A stretch of 64,000 nt of DNA from Pseudomonas entomophila (GTDB taxonomy: Bacteria; Pseudomonadota; Gammaproteobacteria; Pseudomonadales; Pseudomonadaceae): NCBI RefSeq assembly GCF_023277925.1, contig NZ_CP063832.1, positions 5,563,501 through 5,627,500 on the forward strand. Direction: 5' to 3'. Shown here piece by piece: positions 35,717 to 45,076 of the stretch (the stretch's first letter is position 1; every line of letters starts with the position of its first letter). The notes beneath the pieces are model-generated. The model was not told the origin of the DNA. It saw only the letters and a program-made list of their open reading frames with translations, and did no database searches. The position numbers were made by a program, and so were the translations under genes.

Positions 35717-38128
35717 TTACTCAGCCAGCTTGTAGGCGATGATGTAGTCGCCCATGCGGGTGCCCAGGGAGCCGTGGCCGCCAGCGGTCACCAGCACGTA
35801 CTGCTTACCGTTCTTGCCGGTGTAGGTCATCGGCGTGGCTTGGCCGCCTGCCGGCAGGCGGCCTTTCCACAGCTCCTGGCCGTTCTTCACGTCATAGGCG
35901 CGCAGGTACTGGTCAAGGGTGCCGCTGAGGAAGCCGACGCCACCGGCGGTGACGATCGAACCGCCCATGCTGGGCACACCCACCGGCATGCCGATTGGCA
36001 CCGGGGTGCTGTCACGGGTGGTGCCGTTCTTGTGCTTCCACACGATTTTGTTGGTGAACAGGTCGATGGCTGCCACATAACCCCAGGCTGGCGCCTGGCA
36101 CGGGATGCCGATCGGCGACATGAACGGGTGCATGGTCACCGCGTACGGCGCGCCGGCGTTGGGTTGCACGCCGCTGGTCTCGCTTTCGCGCTTGCTGCCC
36201 TCGGCCACCTGCTCGCGGGGAATCATCTTCGATACGAAGGCCATGTAGTTCGGCGAGGTGAACAGCAGTTGGCGCACCGGGTCGACCGACACGCTACCCC
36301 AGTTGAACACGCCGACGTTGCCGGGGTAGACCAGGCTGCCCTGCTCGGACGGCGGGGTGTACTGGCCTTCGTAGCGCAGGCCGCGGAACTGGATGCGGCA
36401 GAGCATCTGGTCGAACGGCGTGGCGCCCCACATGGCCTGTTCGGTCAGTTCCGGGCCGAGCAGGTTGAGGTCGGAACGGGCTTGAGTGGGCGAGGTGTGG
36501 TCGCCCTTGACAGCGCCTTGCGGTACCGGGATCTCGCGGATCGGCACGATCGGGGTGCCGTCGCGGCGGTCGAGCACGTACAGGCTGCCTTGCTTGGTCG
36601 GCACGATGACCGCCGGCTTGACGCCGTCATCGGTCTTCAGGTGGACCAGGGTGGGCTGGCTGCCGACGTCCATGTCCCACAGGTCGTGGTGGGTGAACTG
36701 GTAGTTCCAGCGCGCCTTGCCGGTGGCCAGGTCCAGGGCGACGATGCCGGCGCTGTATTTTTCGGCGCCCGGGGTGCGGTCGGCGCCCCACTGGTCCGGC
36801 GTCTGGTTGCCCAGCGGCAGGTAGATCATGCCGAGGTCTTCATCGACACTGGCGATCGACCACATGTTGGCCGAGTTGCGGCTGTACAGCTTGCCGTCGG
36901 CCAGGGGCTTGGTGTCGTCCGGGTTGTTGCTGTCCCAGTTCCACACCAGGTGGCCGTCGTGCACGTCGTAGGCGCGGATCACGCCGGACGGCTCGTTGGT
37001 CGACTCGTTGTCGGTGACGTGGCCACCAATGATCACCAGGCTGCGGGTGATCGCGGCCGGCGAGGTGGAGTAATAGCCACCGGCGGTGAACGGGCCGATG
37101 CCGCGGGTCAGGTCGATCACGCCCTGGTTGGCGAAGCCTTCGCAAACCTTGCCGTTGTCGGCGTTGATGGCGATCAGGCGGGCGTCGGCGGTGGGCAGGT
37201 AGAGGCGGCGCGGGCAGGCCTGGGCCACGGCCTGGCCGGCATCGGATACCTTCGGTGCCGGGCTGCCGTCACGGCTGACGTAGTTGTTCTCGTCGTAGTA
37301 CGAGACGCCGCGGCAGGTCATGTGGGCGAAGCCCTTGAAGGTGCCGGTGGGGCTCTTGACCTGCGGGTCGTAGCGCCAGATCTCAGCGCCGGTATCCGGG
37401 TCCAGGGCCAGCAGCCGGCTGTGGGCGGTGCAGGCGTAGAGCATGCCGTTGACCTTCAGCGGGGTGTTCTGGTTGGTCAGCTCCACCGGGTCGTTGTCGG
37501 TCGGCAGGTCGCCGGTGCGGATGCGCCAGGCTTCTTCCAGGCGGTAGGCGTTCTGTGGGGTGATCTGGCGCAGCGGCGAGTAGCGGTCGCCATGCTCGGT
37601 GCGGCCATAGGCCTGCCATTCACCGTCCGGCATGGCCGGCGCGGCGCTGCCCATCTCGCTGTCGTCGCGGCTGAACGCGCCACGGATTTCGCCCGGGTGG
37701 GTGAACTGGCTGGCGATCGCGGTCGCGCCGGAGGCCACCACGGCCACGCTGAGCAGGGCGGTGTTGAGCTTCGAAGCCGGGCCTTGCAGCGGGCGACGGG
37801 CCCACGGCAGCAGCAGGATCACGCCGATGGCGAACCAGATGGCCAGGCGCGGCACCAGTTGCCACCAGTCCAGGCCGACTTCCCACAGCGCCCACACGGT
37901 GCTGCCCAGCAGCACCAGGCCATACAGGCCCAGGGCAATGCGGCGCTTGGCCAGCAGCAGGATGCCGGACAGGGCAAAGCCGATCCCGGCGATCAGGTAG
38001 TAAAGCGAACCGCCCAACTGGCTCAGCTTGATGCCGCCGGCCAGCAGGGCAAGGCCCATCAGCAACAGCAGCACGCCCATCAGGCGCGGTAGCCAGCGGG
38101 TTCCATTCTTGGCACCGTCAGTGCTCAT
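35717..38128 (-). CDS. gcd: Membrane-bound PQQ-dependent glucose dehydrogenase (quinate dehydrogenase possible)
   Basis: 803 residues. Five N-terminal membrane helices (about residues 14-140) would pass electrons to ubiquinone. A periplasmic eight-bladed PQQ propeller follows, with tryptophan-docking-type repeats such as DTGAEIWRYDP and DLATGKARWNY. GFAHMTCRGVSYYDE near residue 270, HHDLWDMDVGSQP near residue 480 and MTYTGKNGKQYVLVTAGGHG near the C-terminus follow E. coli Gcd closely. It oxidises aldoses to lactones in the periplasm. The neighbouring pca cluster makes a quinate/shikimate dehydrogenase (QuiA) the main alternative, since the families are close. The OprB-like porin upstream favours sugars. 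Confidence 0.82.
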   Translation of the reverse strand: MSTDGAKNGTRWLPRLMGVLLLLMGLALLAGGIKLSQLGGSLYYLIAGIGFALSGILLLAKRRIALGLYGLVLLGSTVWALWEVGLDWWQLVPRLAIWFAIGVILLLPWARRPLQGPASKLNTALLSVAVVASGATAIASQFTHPGEIRGAFSRDDSEMGSAAPAMPDGEWQAYGRTEHGDRYSPLRQITPQNAYRLEEAWRIRTGDLPTDNDPVELTNQNTPLKVNGMLYACTAHSRLLALDPDTGAEIWRYDPQVKSPTGTFKGFAHMTCRGVSYYDENNYVSRDGSPAPKVSDAGQAVAQACPRRLYLPTADARLIAINADNGKVCEGFANQGVIDLTRGIGPFTAGGYYSTSPAAITRSLVIIGGHVTDNESTNEPSGVIRAYDVHDGHLVWNWDSNNPDDTKPLADGKLYSRNSANMWSIASVDEDLGMIYLPLGNQTPDQWGADRTPGAEKYSAGIVALDLATGKARWNYQFTHHDLWDMDVGSQPTLVHLKTDDGVKPAVIVPTKQGSLYVLDRRDGTPIVPIREIPVPQGAVKGDHTSPTQARSDLNLLGPELTEQAMWGATPFDQMLCRIQFRGLRYEGQYTPPSEQGSLVYPGNVGVFNWGSVSVDPVRQLLFTSPNYMAFVSKMIPREQVAEGSKRESETSGVQPNAGAPYAVTMHPFMSPIGIPCQAPAWGYVAAIDLFTNKIVWKHKNGTTRDSTPVPIGMPVGVPSMGGSIVTAGGVGFLSGTLDQYLRAYDVKNGQELWKGRLPAGGQATPMTYTGKNGKQYVLVTAGGHGSLGTRMGDYIIAYKLAE

Positions 38129-38159
38129 CGTATGTTCTCCGTAGTGTGGAAGGGTCGGG

Positions 38160-39506
38160 TTAGAAAGTGCTCTGGATCTTCAGGCCACCGATCAGCGCGT
38201 CGTCGATGTGCGACACGCCGCCCGGGTGGCGGATGTACTGCAGGTTCGGGCGCACCGTGAGCCAGTCGGCCAGGTGGATGCCGTAGTAGAGTTCGGCGCT
38301 GTACTCGGTGTCCTGCACGGGCAGGAAGCCTGGGTTGTCGTAGTCGTCCAGGCCGTTGGCCTGGTTGATGAGGCGGGCGTTCTTGCGGTAGCCGGGGTTG
38401 ACGTGCACGCGGGCCAGGGCGAAGCCGATGTCGTCCTTGGCGCGGGCATCGAACGGCCCTTTGTAAACCACACCTGCCTGAACATAGTTGTCGATGGCAT
38501 TGGTCTTCTTGTCGTGCACCGTGGCGTTGGCGAACAGGCTCAGGCCGCGGGATTGGTCGCTGGCCAGCGAGGTCACCTGCTGCTGGGCGCCCAACCACAG
38601 GCCGTGCTTGCTTGAGCTGCTGCGGTAGGCGGCGCCGCTGATGGCGGCCGGCGTGCCGTGGCTGTCCTTGAGTACATCCTGTGCCTTGGCATTACTGTAG
38701 TAGTAGCCGGCGCGATATTCCCCTTTCAGGCCATTGACCTGCGGGCTCCAGACCAGTTCGATCGGCATCACCGCGCCTTGGGTGCCGCTGCCGCTGAGCT
38801 TGAAGCCGTTGTTGCTTTCGAGGTTGGAAGGGTTCTGCTCGAACACGCCGACCTGGGCGTAGAGCTCGTCGTTCAGGTTGTAGCGCACGCGCAGGGCCCA
38901 CTGGCTGACTGGCCAGTTGTACCAGATGCCACCTACCCAGTTACCCACCTGCGAGCCGCAGAACGCCAGGTTCTGGAAGTCGCAGGGGAAGCTGTTGAAG
39001 TCCTCGCCCTCACCGAAACGGCCGAATTTCACGTCCAGTGCGCCATCGAAGTACTTCTGCTTGATCCACATCTGGGTCAGCCGCCAGGTTTGGCCACGGC
39101 CCCAGACTTCCTGGGCCGAGGTGAAGCCGCCGACGCGCGGGTCGTTGATGCGGTCGTTGCTGATGTTGTCGCCATGGCGCTCGGTGACGGTCAGCTGGAC
39201 TTCGGTGTCCTGCCAACCAAGGATCTTCTGCAGGTCCATGTTCACGCCGAAGGTGAACTGGTCGCTGTAGCGCGCGGCGCGGTCATGGCTGTAGCCGCCG
39301 TGCAGGTTGCTGCCCATCTCGCCGGTGTAGCCGAGGGTGAAGTCGTAGCCTTTTTCCAGCAGCTCGCTGCGGGTACCGCCCCAGTCGCCGAGCATCCAGG
39401 GGGAATCCTTGGCGAACATCTCGTTGGCGCTGGTGGTGGGGGAGAGGCCGCCGAGCAAGGTGGCGAGGGCGAGGCCGGAGTAACGGGTCTTGGGCAGTTG
39501 GAACAT
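38160..39506 (-). CDS. oprB: OprB-type carbohydrate-selective porin
   Basis: 448 residues with a signal peptide ending near TTSA-NEMFA. The mature protein starts with MLGDWGGTRSELLEKGYDF, the OprB-family opening, and continues as alternating amphipathic strands to the C-terminal aromatic residue F, as in outer-membrane barrels. OprB porins admit glucose and related sugars. It is 31 bases upstream of the PQQ dehydrogenase on the same strand and probably co-transcribed with it, feeding its substrate to the periplasm. The start region has no clear ribosome site and carries a palindrome. Confidence 0.9.
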   Translation of the reverse strand: MFQLPKTRYSGLALATLLGGLSPTTSANEMFAKDSPWMLGDWGGTRSELLEKGYDFTLGYTGEMGSNLHGGYSHDRAARYSDQFTFGVNMDLQKILGWQDTEVQLTVTERHGDNISNDRINDPRVGGFTSAQEVWGRGQTWRLTQMWIKQKYFDGALDVKFGRFGEGEDFNSFPCDFQNLAFCGSQVGNWVGGIWYNWPVSQWALRVRYNLNDELYAQVGVFEQNPSNLESNNGFKLSGSGTQGAVMPIELVWSPQVNGLKGEYRAGYYYSNAKAQDVLKDSHGTPAAISGAAYRSSSSKHGLWLGAQQQVTSLASDQSRGLSLFANATVHDKKTNAIDNYVQAGVVYKGPFDARAKDDIGFALARVHVNPGYRKNARLINQANGLDDYDNPGFLPVQDTEYSAELYYGIHLADWLTVRPNLQYIRHPGGVSHIDDALIGGLKIQSTF

Positions 39507-39507
39507 G

Positions 39508-39521
39508 AGATAGCGCTATCT
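39508..39521. promoter_or_regulatory. Palindrome touching the oprB start
   Basis: AGATAGCGCTATCT is a perfect fourteen-base palindrome starting two bases upstream of the oprB ATG. It takes the place where a ribosome site would be and is preceded (- strand) by CAACAATCAAAA, close to but not exactly the AAnAAnAA Crc/Hfq pattern. Confidence 0.45.
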
Positions 39522-39704
39522 TTTGATTGTTGAAGAAACGGCAAGCGCAGCGAAGCGCAGGTCCTCGAAGGAGAAAAAGCTGCGAAGGGTGTTCGATGAA
39601 GCGATTCAGCTTGCGGCGGGGAGGATATAGGGGAAGTTGTAAGAAAAAAAGACAAAATGTCGCAGGGGATTGTTGCTTCTGTGGTAACAGTCACTGGCGC
39701 GTCG

Positions 39705-39738
39705 GGCAAGGGCTGCCATTCCCTGGTCAGCCCTTGCC
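39705..39738. terminator. Inverted repeat downstream of the Tc-toxin gene
   Basis: GGCAAGGGCTG and CAGCCCTTGCC form an eleven-pair stem with a twelve-base loop, ending eleven bases after the toxin-gene stop (- strand). No T-run follows. A terminator is likely but not certain. Confidence 0.5.
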
Positions 39739-39748
39739 GTTCCGGTCG

Positions 39749-42700
39749 TCACTGGCCGACCCTGCGTTTCGCCCGGTCGATCACATCCTTCCAGGTGTCG
39801 TTTTCATCCTCCGCTACCGTGAACCAGGGGTAGGCCTGCACGCGTTGTTCGTAATTCGCCCATTCACCGTCAACTTCTTCGCCTGCCGCTCGCACGACTT
39901 TGCATTCCCGGCCTAATGCATCGTAGACGTGGGTATCGGCATAGATGCCTTGGTTCTTCTTGCGGGCGCTGTCGTTGCTCACCCAGTGCCAGTCGTTGAG
40001 GTAGAAGGGTAGCCAGACGCGTACGGGTTGCCCCTTGTTGTCGAACTCGGTCTTGCCGGTCACCGCCCAGCGGACATCCGCGTGTTCGATCAGTGCGTTG
40101 CCATGGGTGTCCGTCTTGAGCCCACCTGTGTCGGAATCGAAAACAAAGGCTTCACCGCTCGGATTACGGATAGCGCTCTGCAGCAGTTCTCCGCCGCCGC
40201 TCAACACCACTTGTACCCGCACTTGCTGCTCTGGATCGTTGTCATAGCGATCGGTCTGAATTTGAATGACGTGGGGTGGCGCACGGCCTTCCATCGCGGG
40301 CTTCGCAACAATACCATCGCGTTGCAGGCGTTCGGCGTCGCGCTCCCATTCCCGTTCGCTGCAGCGTTGATCGGAGCGGCTGCCGTCCGCCAGCGGCTTC
40401 AGGGGCATCCAGCTGTCGGCGATGACCGTGAAGGCCTGCGCCACGGGTACGTTCTTGCTGTCGTTCAGTGCCACGGCGTCTTCGACGGTGAGTGGTGGCT
40501 CGAATGCTCGATCAGGGTCGTAGCCGACATTTTCCGGCTTAGTGTCGCCGGGCGCGGTCTCGGTGCCGTAAAAACGCATATGGCGGACTCGCCCCAGCGT
40601 ATCCAGCTCGACTTTGCTGGTGTTGTCGTTTGCATCGAGCATTTCGGTTGGGGTCAGGAACCGCCAGTCAAAGGTTTTCACTTCACTGCTCAGGCCCGCC
40701 GCGTCGGTCACCTTGTTCACGGCAATGTCATGCGCGGTATACGCCAACTGAACAGGGCCGGTGACGGTGTTTTCCTGAACGTTTTTCGGCAGCCAGAAAT
40801 GCGCTTCGTCGTGATAGAGGGAAATGCCGTGGTGTCCGGCATAGGCTCCTACGATCATGGGTTCAAAGGGGATGCCAGGGGCGCCCAGGCCTCCTGGGTC
40901 ATGAGGATCATCCAGTTCCGCTGCGTCCGCGGGCCGGCTCAGGGCGATATAGCCACCTCGCTTGAGCAAGTCCACAAGCAACTCCGTCTGTACTCGGCTG
41001 GCAAGTATCGATCGCACACCTTCCAGCCATTTGCGCGCGGGGGGGAGGGCGGTGGGGGCCTGGTCGAGCGACTCGCAACCGGCCAGGACAGAGCGCCAGA
41101 ACACGACCTCGGGCATTGTATTGGCCAGCGCGAGATAGAGCGGGAGAAGGCCATCTTCAGGTGCGTTTTCCGGCTTGGCGTACCAGAGCATTACCTTCGG
41201 CAGGTGCGCGTCCGGTACACGGTTCTCCTTGCGCAACGCATCCTGCAATCCTTCGGGAAGTTCTTCGGCAGCGGCCTTCTTCAGTTTCTGGCACAAGTCG
41301 TCAACTGAAATGATTTGCTTCAGGGCGTTGCGAAGCACTTGGCAGGCCTCTGTATCCAGCGGCCTGCTCATCAGGTAGGACATCAGCACTTCATACAGCA
41401 CATGCTCTTCTGGAGTCGCCAGGCGCTTGTGCACGCGGGCCAAGACGGCCAGCTCGGTTCGGGGCGAACCTAGCGCGTCCTCGACAAGTTTGAGCAGGGG
41501 GCGTTCGAACGCCGGTTCCAGGGCATCCAGCGAGGCCTGGTCCAACATCGCCGTGCGGGTATAGGCCACCAGCGGCGGAATCGAGGGGGTGGCGGAAACA
41601 CCACTGCCGTCGGCCTTTCGCCAGAGGACTTTCTGATAGCCGGTGAGGGTGAAACTGTCGGCGTACTCCGATGGCAAGTCTGGCCATTTCTCGATCGAGT
41701 ATCCGCTTTTGGGAATGTCGGAACTGGGGATGAGCACGGCATCCGAGCGCGTCGAGCCTGGAAGCCCGATCGCCCAGTCACCGTTTGCCGTCAGGTTGTG
41801 CACGGTGGCACGGGTAAGGTTTATCCAGCAGTCATATTGCTGGTCATCGCAACTGGCGGTGATCAGCCCCACGGGCAGTGCTCGCGGGTATATGCGCCGC
41901 GCCGTATCCTCCTCGTCCAGCGCGGCAGGAGACAGCAGCCGGGGGTAGTTGATGGCGGCCCTCTGCAGAACATTCCCGTACTCGTCCTGTTCGAGGACGA
42001 TGGCTTGGGTTACCACCGGGTCTTCGGTGATGCGTTCGCAGGCGAAGGTCAGTACCTCCGCGGGGCTCACCAATGCAGCCGGGCGCTCGGCATCGGCGGT
42101 GTCGTGCATGCGTACTTGAAGGCGATTGGTGACAACGCTATAGGGCTTGGCGGCCCGCTCGCTGCCGTCTTCACCATACACTTCGATGCGCCGCACCTGG
42201 CCGCGTACGGCGCGATACAGCCAAGGGCGTATCGAAGGCGTTGGCTCCAAGGGCTGTTCACTGCCACCGGCCCAGTGGGTGAAGCGAACCGGCTCCTGGG
42301 GGAAGTGTGCGTCCATGTCGACAAAGGCACCTTGCGTGACAAGATCGCGTGCCTCGATCCCGGTATGGAACCAGGTGCAGGTGCGGCTTGGCGGTGACAA
42401 GTCTGCCGACGCCAGCTGTGCCTGTTCGTTGGTGTCGCGCTGGATCAGCCGAGAGAAACCGGCAAACTCACGCTCCTGGCCATCCCATACGCCACCGAGG
42501 TAAGTCGTTTCGCTGCCAAAGCTGAGCTTCGTGATTTCGTTGATCGTCGTCACCCGACTGACTGTGTGCACAGGGAAGGGCAGATAACTCACGGGCGTCC
42601 GCCCGGTGCGGGCGCGCACGTCAGCCTTTTCGTCGAGCCAGGCCTGCGCCGAGCTGCGATAGTGCAGATGGGTGCTGGTGCCGGCATTGTCGGACACCTT

Positions 42701-44851
42701 GGCCAGCAACCAGGGACGATGGTCGTTGAAACGGTACAGCCAGCTTTGCGGTTGGTTACCTGCGCCGCCGCGCAGTCGGGTCAGCAGCAGGTCCGCCGTG
42801 CCCTGCCCAAGTATGTCGGCAACCTGCAATTGGCAGGTTGCATCCAGTTTCACGCCCCCCGGGGCGGGAATGAAAACGCCTTTGGCATATTGGTTGCCGC
42901 ACTGGCTGACGAACACCTGGATGCCATCCGGCGACATATAGAGGATATCCGTGGTGCCGGAGCCGTCGGTGTCGGCCAGGAAAACCCTCGCGGCATTGAA
43001 GTCGTCGACTGCAAATCCTTCGATCCTCAGCGCGTTGTCGAATTTGCCATGGCCCAGCGACGGCCACAGGGTCACGCTATCGCCGGTGATTCTCACCAGG
43101 TGTTGCTGGCCGCTACCTGCCGGGTCGGCGAAGGCGACCAATTGATGTTCGGACTCCTCCAGCGACGGCAACGGTTCGCTGCCTTGATACTCTTCGTTCA
43201 GCGCGGCCAGCCAGCCTTTGGTTCCGTTGGCCGGGTAAAGACGCACGGTCCGGGGGCCCAGGGCCTTCAACAGGATGACGTCGTTCTGGCTGTTACCGGT
43301 GAGGTCTGCCATGCGCGCCAATGGATGCGCATATTCCCCCGGCAACCCTGCCAACGGCACCAGTCTCCCCCAGGTGCCGTCCGGTGCCAGCGTGAAGCTG
43401 CCTTGCAGGCCGCCGGCGATGACCAGCCACTCCGGCTGACCATCGCTGTCCAGGTCGCTCAAGGTGCCGTTGGTGCCTGCGAGGGGAAATGCCAGGGGCG
43501 AGGCCCTGCCCCAAGTGACAAGGTCTTCTCCGGCGGGGTTTTCCAGGCGTAGCGGTTCCCGGTAGTGCCAGGCCCCGTTGTCGAGGTACAGCATGCCCGG
43601 TATGCCCTCGCCATACAGGTCGGCCATCTGCCAGTTGGGTTGCCAGAAACCGTCCAGGGTCGGCAGGGGGGCCCATTCTTCGCTCTTGGCCGCGCTCGCC
43701 TGATGGTCCCTGATGCTTCGCCCTGGGCGGGTCATCCAGAATTCCAGAGGCGGCATGCGAAGCCGTGGATCGTGGGTGATCTGTTCGGCGGACTCCAGGA
43801 GGCTGGTCACAGGGCTGCTGTCGTACCTCAGGTGCAGGCGCCCGACCAGCACCGGGGTGGGGTCGGCGTCGCCTTCCATGCGTTGGGTGCGATGCCAGAG
43901 CAGTACATCCCGGCACAGGCGGCGCAGGCGTACGTTGAAGCCATAGCGCCAGAACGAGTGGCGATCCTCACGCACTGGCCACTTCTCGACTGTGCTGTGC
44001 GGTGGCGGTGTGTCTGGATCGGCGCCGCGCTCTCCATAGTCGAACTGCGTGAACGTCAGGAATGCTTCCTCATCGAAGGCGCCCGCCGGTACCAGCAGCG
44101 CCGTCGAAGGGCTGATGTTCATGGCGTGAACCGAATCCGGGTAGACGTTGACTACATGCGGATGAGCCTGCAGCTCTTGCGGGTCGCAACCTTCATCGTC
44201 TTCATTGCGGTAGCGGTAGACCACATGCTCGCCATGCGCGGACACGGTCTCTTCGATGTACCAGCCCGCGACGCGCTTGGGGGACGACCCGGCCTCTTGC
44301 AGGCGCGCCGATGGCGACCAGCCATAGAGCGACAAGCTGTTGTCCGGCAACCCGTGCAACCAGAACCCCGGGTGAGTCGGATCGGCCGTGGGCACCCAGT
44401 GCTCCAGGCGGTCGGTGAGGTTGAAGGCCCGTGCGCGCCACGCGGTGCCGGTGTACTCACCGACAATGCCGGAGCGCTTGAGCAGCGCATCGTTGTCTGG
44501 TTCACCGATTTTCAGTATTTCCTCGCCCGATGGCCCGGCCATGCGGTCGGTACCGTCGTACTTCGGGAAGCCGAACCGGGTCATCACGAACACGGCTGGC
44601 AACGGGCAATCCCACCCAGCGCCGAACGCACTGTTGCCACCGCCGGAGGAGTAGTGCAGGGCCAGCGCGGCCGACAGGTTGCGCCCGGTGGGGGACGGTA
44701 GCGGCAGTTGCCAGCCGGCACTGCCGTCGGGGCCGCCGGCAGACAGCATGCCACCGCCCACCGAGACCGTGCCGCCGCCCTTTGGAAGGGTCGGCGGCGT
44801 GTAGAAGGGCGTACGGCTTTCCTCTGGAACCGAAGCAGACTGTTCAGGCAC
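39749..44851 (-). CDS. Tc insecticidal toxin complex B-type subunit (SpvB/TcdB family), orphan
   Basis: 1700 residues. The SpvB domain opens with LPKGGGTVSVGGGMLSAGGP near residue 20 and ALHYSSGGGNSAFGAGWDC near residue 65. FG-GAP/VCBS-like propeller repeats follow (VFLADTDGSGTTDILYMSPD near residue 625), then the TcdB middle regions (SFGSETTYLGGVWDGQEREF near residue 765; FDWRFLTPTEMLDANDN near residue 1395). It ends at an AEDENDTW block where TcB proteins normally end before TcC. In known complexes TcB and TcC form a cocoon that holds a cytotoxic peptide, delivered by the TcA channel. No TcA or TcC gene lies next to it. Residues about 1110-1300 hold an extra helical insertion. The GTG at 44851 has GGAGG six bases before it; an ATG eight codons upstream does not. 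Confidence 0.85.
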   Translation of the reverse strand: MPEQSASVPEESRTPFYTPPTLPKGGGTVSVGGGMLSAGGPDGSAGWQLPLPSPTGRNLSAALALHYSSGGGNSAFGAGWDCPLPAVFVMTRFGFPKYDGTDRMAGPSGEEILKIGEPDNDALLKRSGIVGEYTGTAWRARAFNLTDRLEHWVPTADPTHPGFWLHGLPDNSLSLYGWSPSARLQEAGSSPKRVAGWYIEETVSAHGEHVVYRYRNEDDEGCDPQELQAHPHVVNVYPDSVHAMNISPSTALLVPAGAFDEEAFLTFTQFDYGERGADPDTPPPHSTVEKWPVREDRHSFWRYGFNVRLRRLCRDVLLWHRTQRMEGDADPTPVLVGRLHLRYDSSPVTSLLESAEQITHDPRLRMPPLEFWMTRPGRSIRDHQASAAKSEEWAPLPTLDGFWQPNWQMADLYGEGIPGMLYLDNGAWHYREPLRLENPAGEDLVTWGRASPLAFPLAGTNGTLSDLDSDGQPEWLVIAGGLQGSFTLAPDGTWGRLVPLAGLPGEYAHPLARMADLTGNSQNDVILLKALGPRTVRLYPANGTKGWLAALNEEYQGSEPLPSLEESEHQLVAFADPAGSGQQHLVRITGDSVTLWPSLGHGKFDNALRIEGFAVDDFNAARVFLADTDGSGTTDILYMSPDGIQVFVSQCGNQYAKGVFIPAPGGVKLDATCQLQVADILGQGTADLLLTRLRGGAGNQPQSWLYRFNDHRPWLLAKVSDNAGTSTHLHYRSSAQAWLDEKADVRARTGRTPVSYLPFPVHTVSRVTTINEITKLSFGSETTYLGGVWDGQEREFAGFSRLIQRDTNEQAQLASADLSPPSRTCTWFHTGIEARDLVTQGAFVDMDAHFPQEPVRFTHWAGGSEQPLEPTPSIRPWLYRAVRGQVRRIEVYGEDGSERAAKPYSVVTNRLQVRMHDTADAERPAALVSPAEVLTFACERITEDPVVTQAIVLEQDEYGNVLQRAAINYPRLLSPAALDEEDTARRIYPRALPVGLITASCDDQQYDCWINLTRATVHNLTANGDWAIGLPGSTRSDAVLIPSSDIPKSGYSIEKWPDLPSEYADSFTLTGYQKVLWRKADGSGVSATPSIPPLVAYTRTAMLDQASLDALEPAFERPLLKLVEDALGSPRTELAVLARVHKRLATPEEHVLYEVLMSYLMSRPLDTEACQVLRNALKQIISVDDLCQKLKKAAAEELPEGLQDALRKENRVPDAHLPKVMLWYAKPENAPEDGLLPLYLALANTMPEVVFWRSVLAGCESLDQAPTALPPARKWLEGVRSILASRVQTELLVDLLKRGGYIALSRPADAAELDDPHDPGGLGAPGIPFEPMIVGAYAGHHGISLYHDEAHFWLPKNVQENTVTGPVQLAYTAHDIAVNKVTDAAGLSSEVKTFDWRFLTPTEMLDANDNTSKVELDTLGRVRHMRFYGTETAPGDTKPENVGYDPDRAFEPPLTVEDAVALNDSKNVPVAQAFTVIADSWMPLKPLADGSRSDQRCSEREWERDAERLQRDGIVAKPAMEGRAPPHVIQIQTDRYDNDPEQQVRVQVVLSGGGELLQSAIRNPSGEAFVFDSDTGGLKTDTHGNALIEHADVRWAVTGKTEFDNKGQPVRVWLPFYLNDWHWVSNDSARKKNQGIYADTHVYDALGRECKVVRAAGEEVDGEWANYEQRVQAYPWFTVAEDENDTWKDVIDRAKRRVGQ

Positions 44852-44970
44852 AGGGCACCTCCAAGGCAATGGCATCCAGAAGACGACGTTGCCTGGATTC
44901 TATGGAGCGGCCCGGATTTGCAAAACTGGTAGAAATGCCAGGTGAGCCCCCCTGTGATTGCATGCTAGCC

Positions 44971-45060
44971 CCCGTAGGAGCCGGCTTGCCGGCGAATATA
45001 GGCAACGCGCTGCATGGCACCGGCTGTGCCGGTGCTCGCCGGCAAGCCGGCTCCTACGGG
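44971..45060. repeat. REP pair, GCCGGCTTGCCGGC type
   Basis: CCCGTAGGAGCCGGCTTGCC at the left and GCCGGCAAGCCGGCTCCTAC at the right, with an inner GCACCGGCTGTGCCGGTGC hairpin. It marks the boundary between the Tc-toxin gene and the zinc receptor gene. Confidence 0.9.
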
Positions 45061-45076
45061 CGCGCGTTCCGTCCGG

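Noticed and set aside
35693..38092. A 799-codon + strand frame opposite the PQQ dehydrogenase
   Set aside because: The - strand gene has family motifs from end to end; the + frame is GHV-rich shadow sequence.
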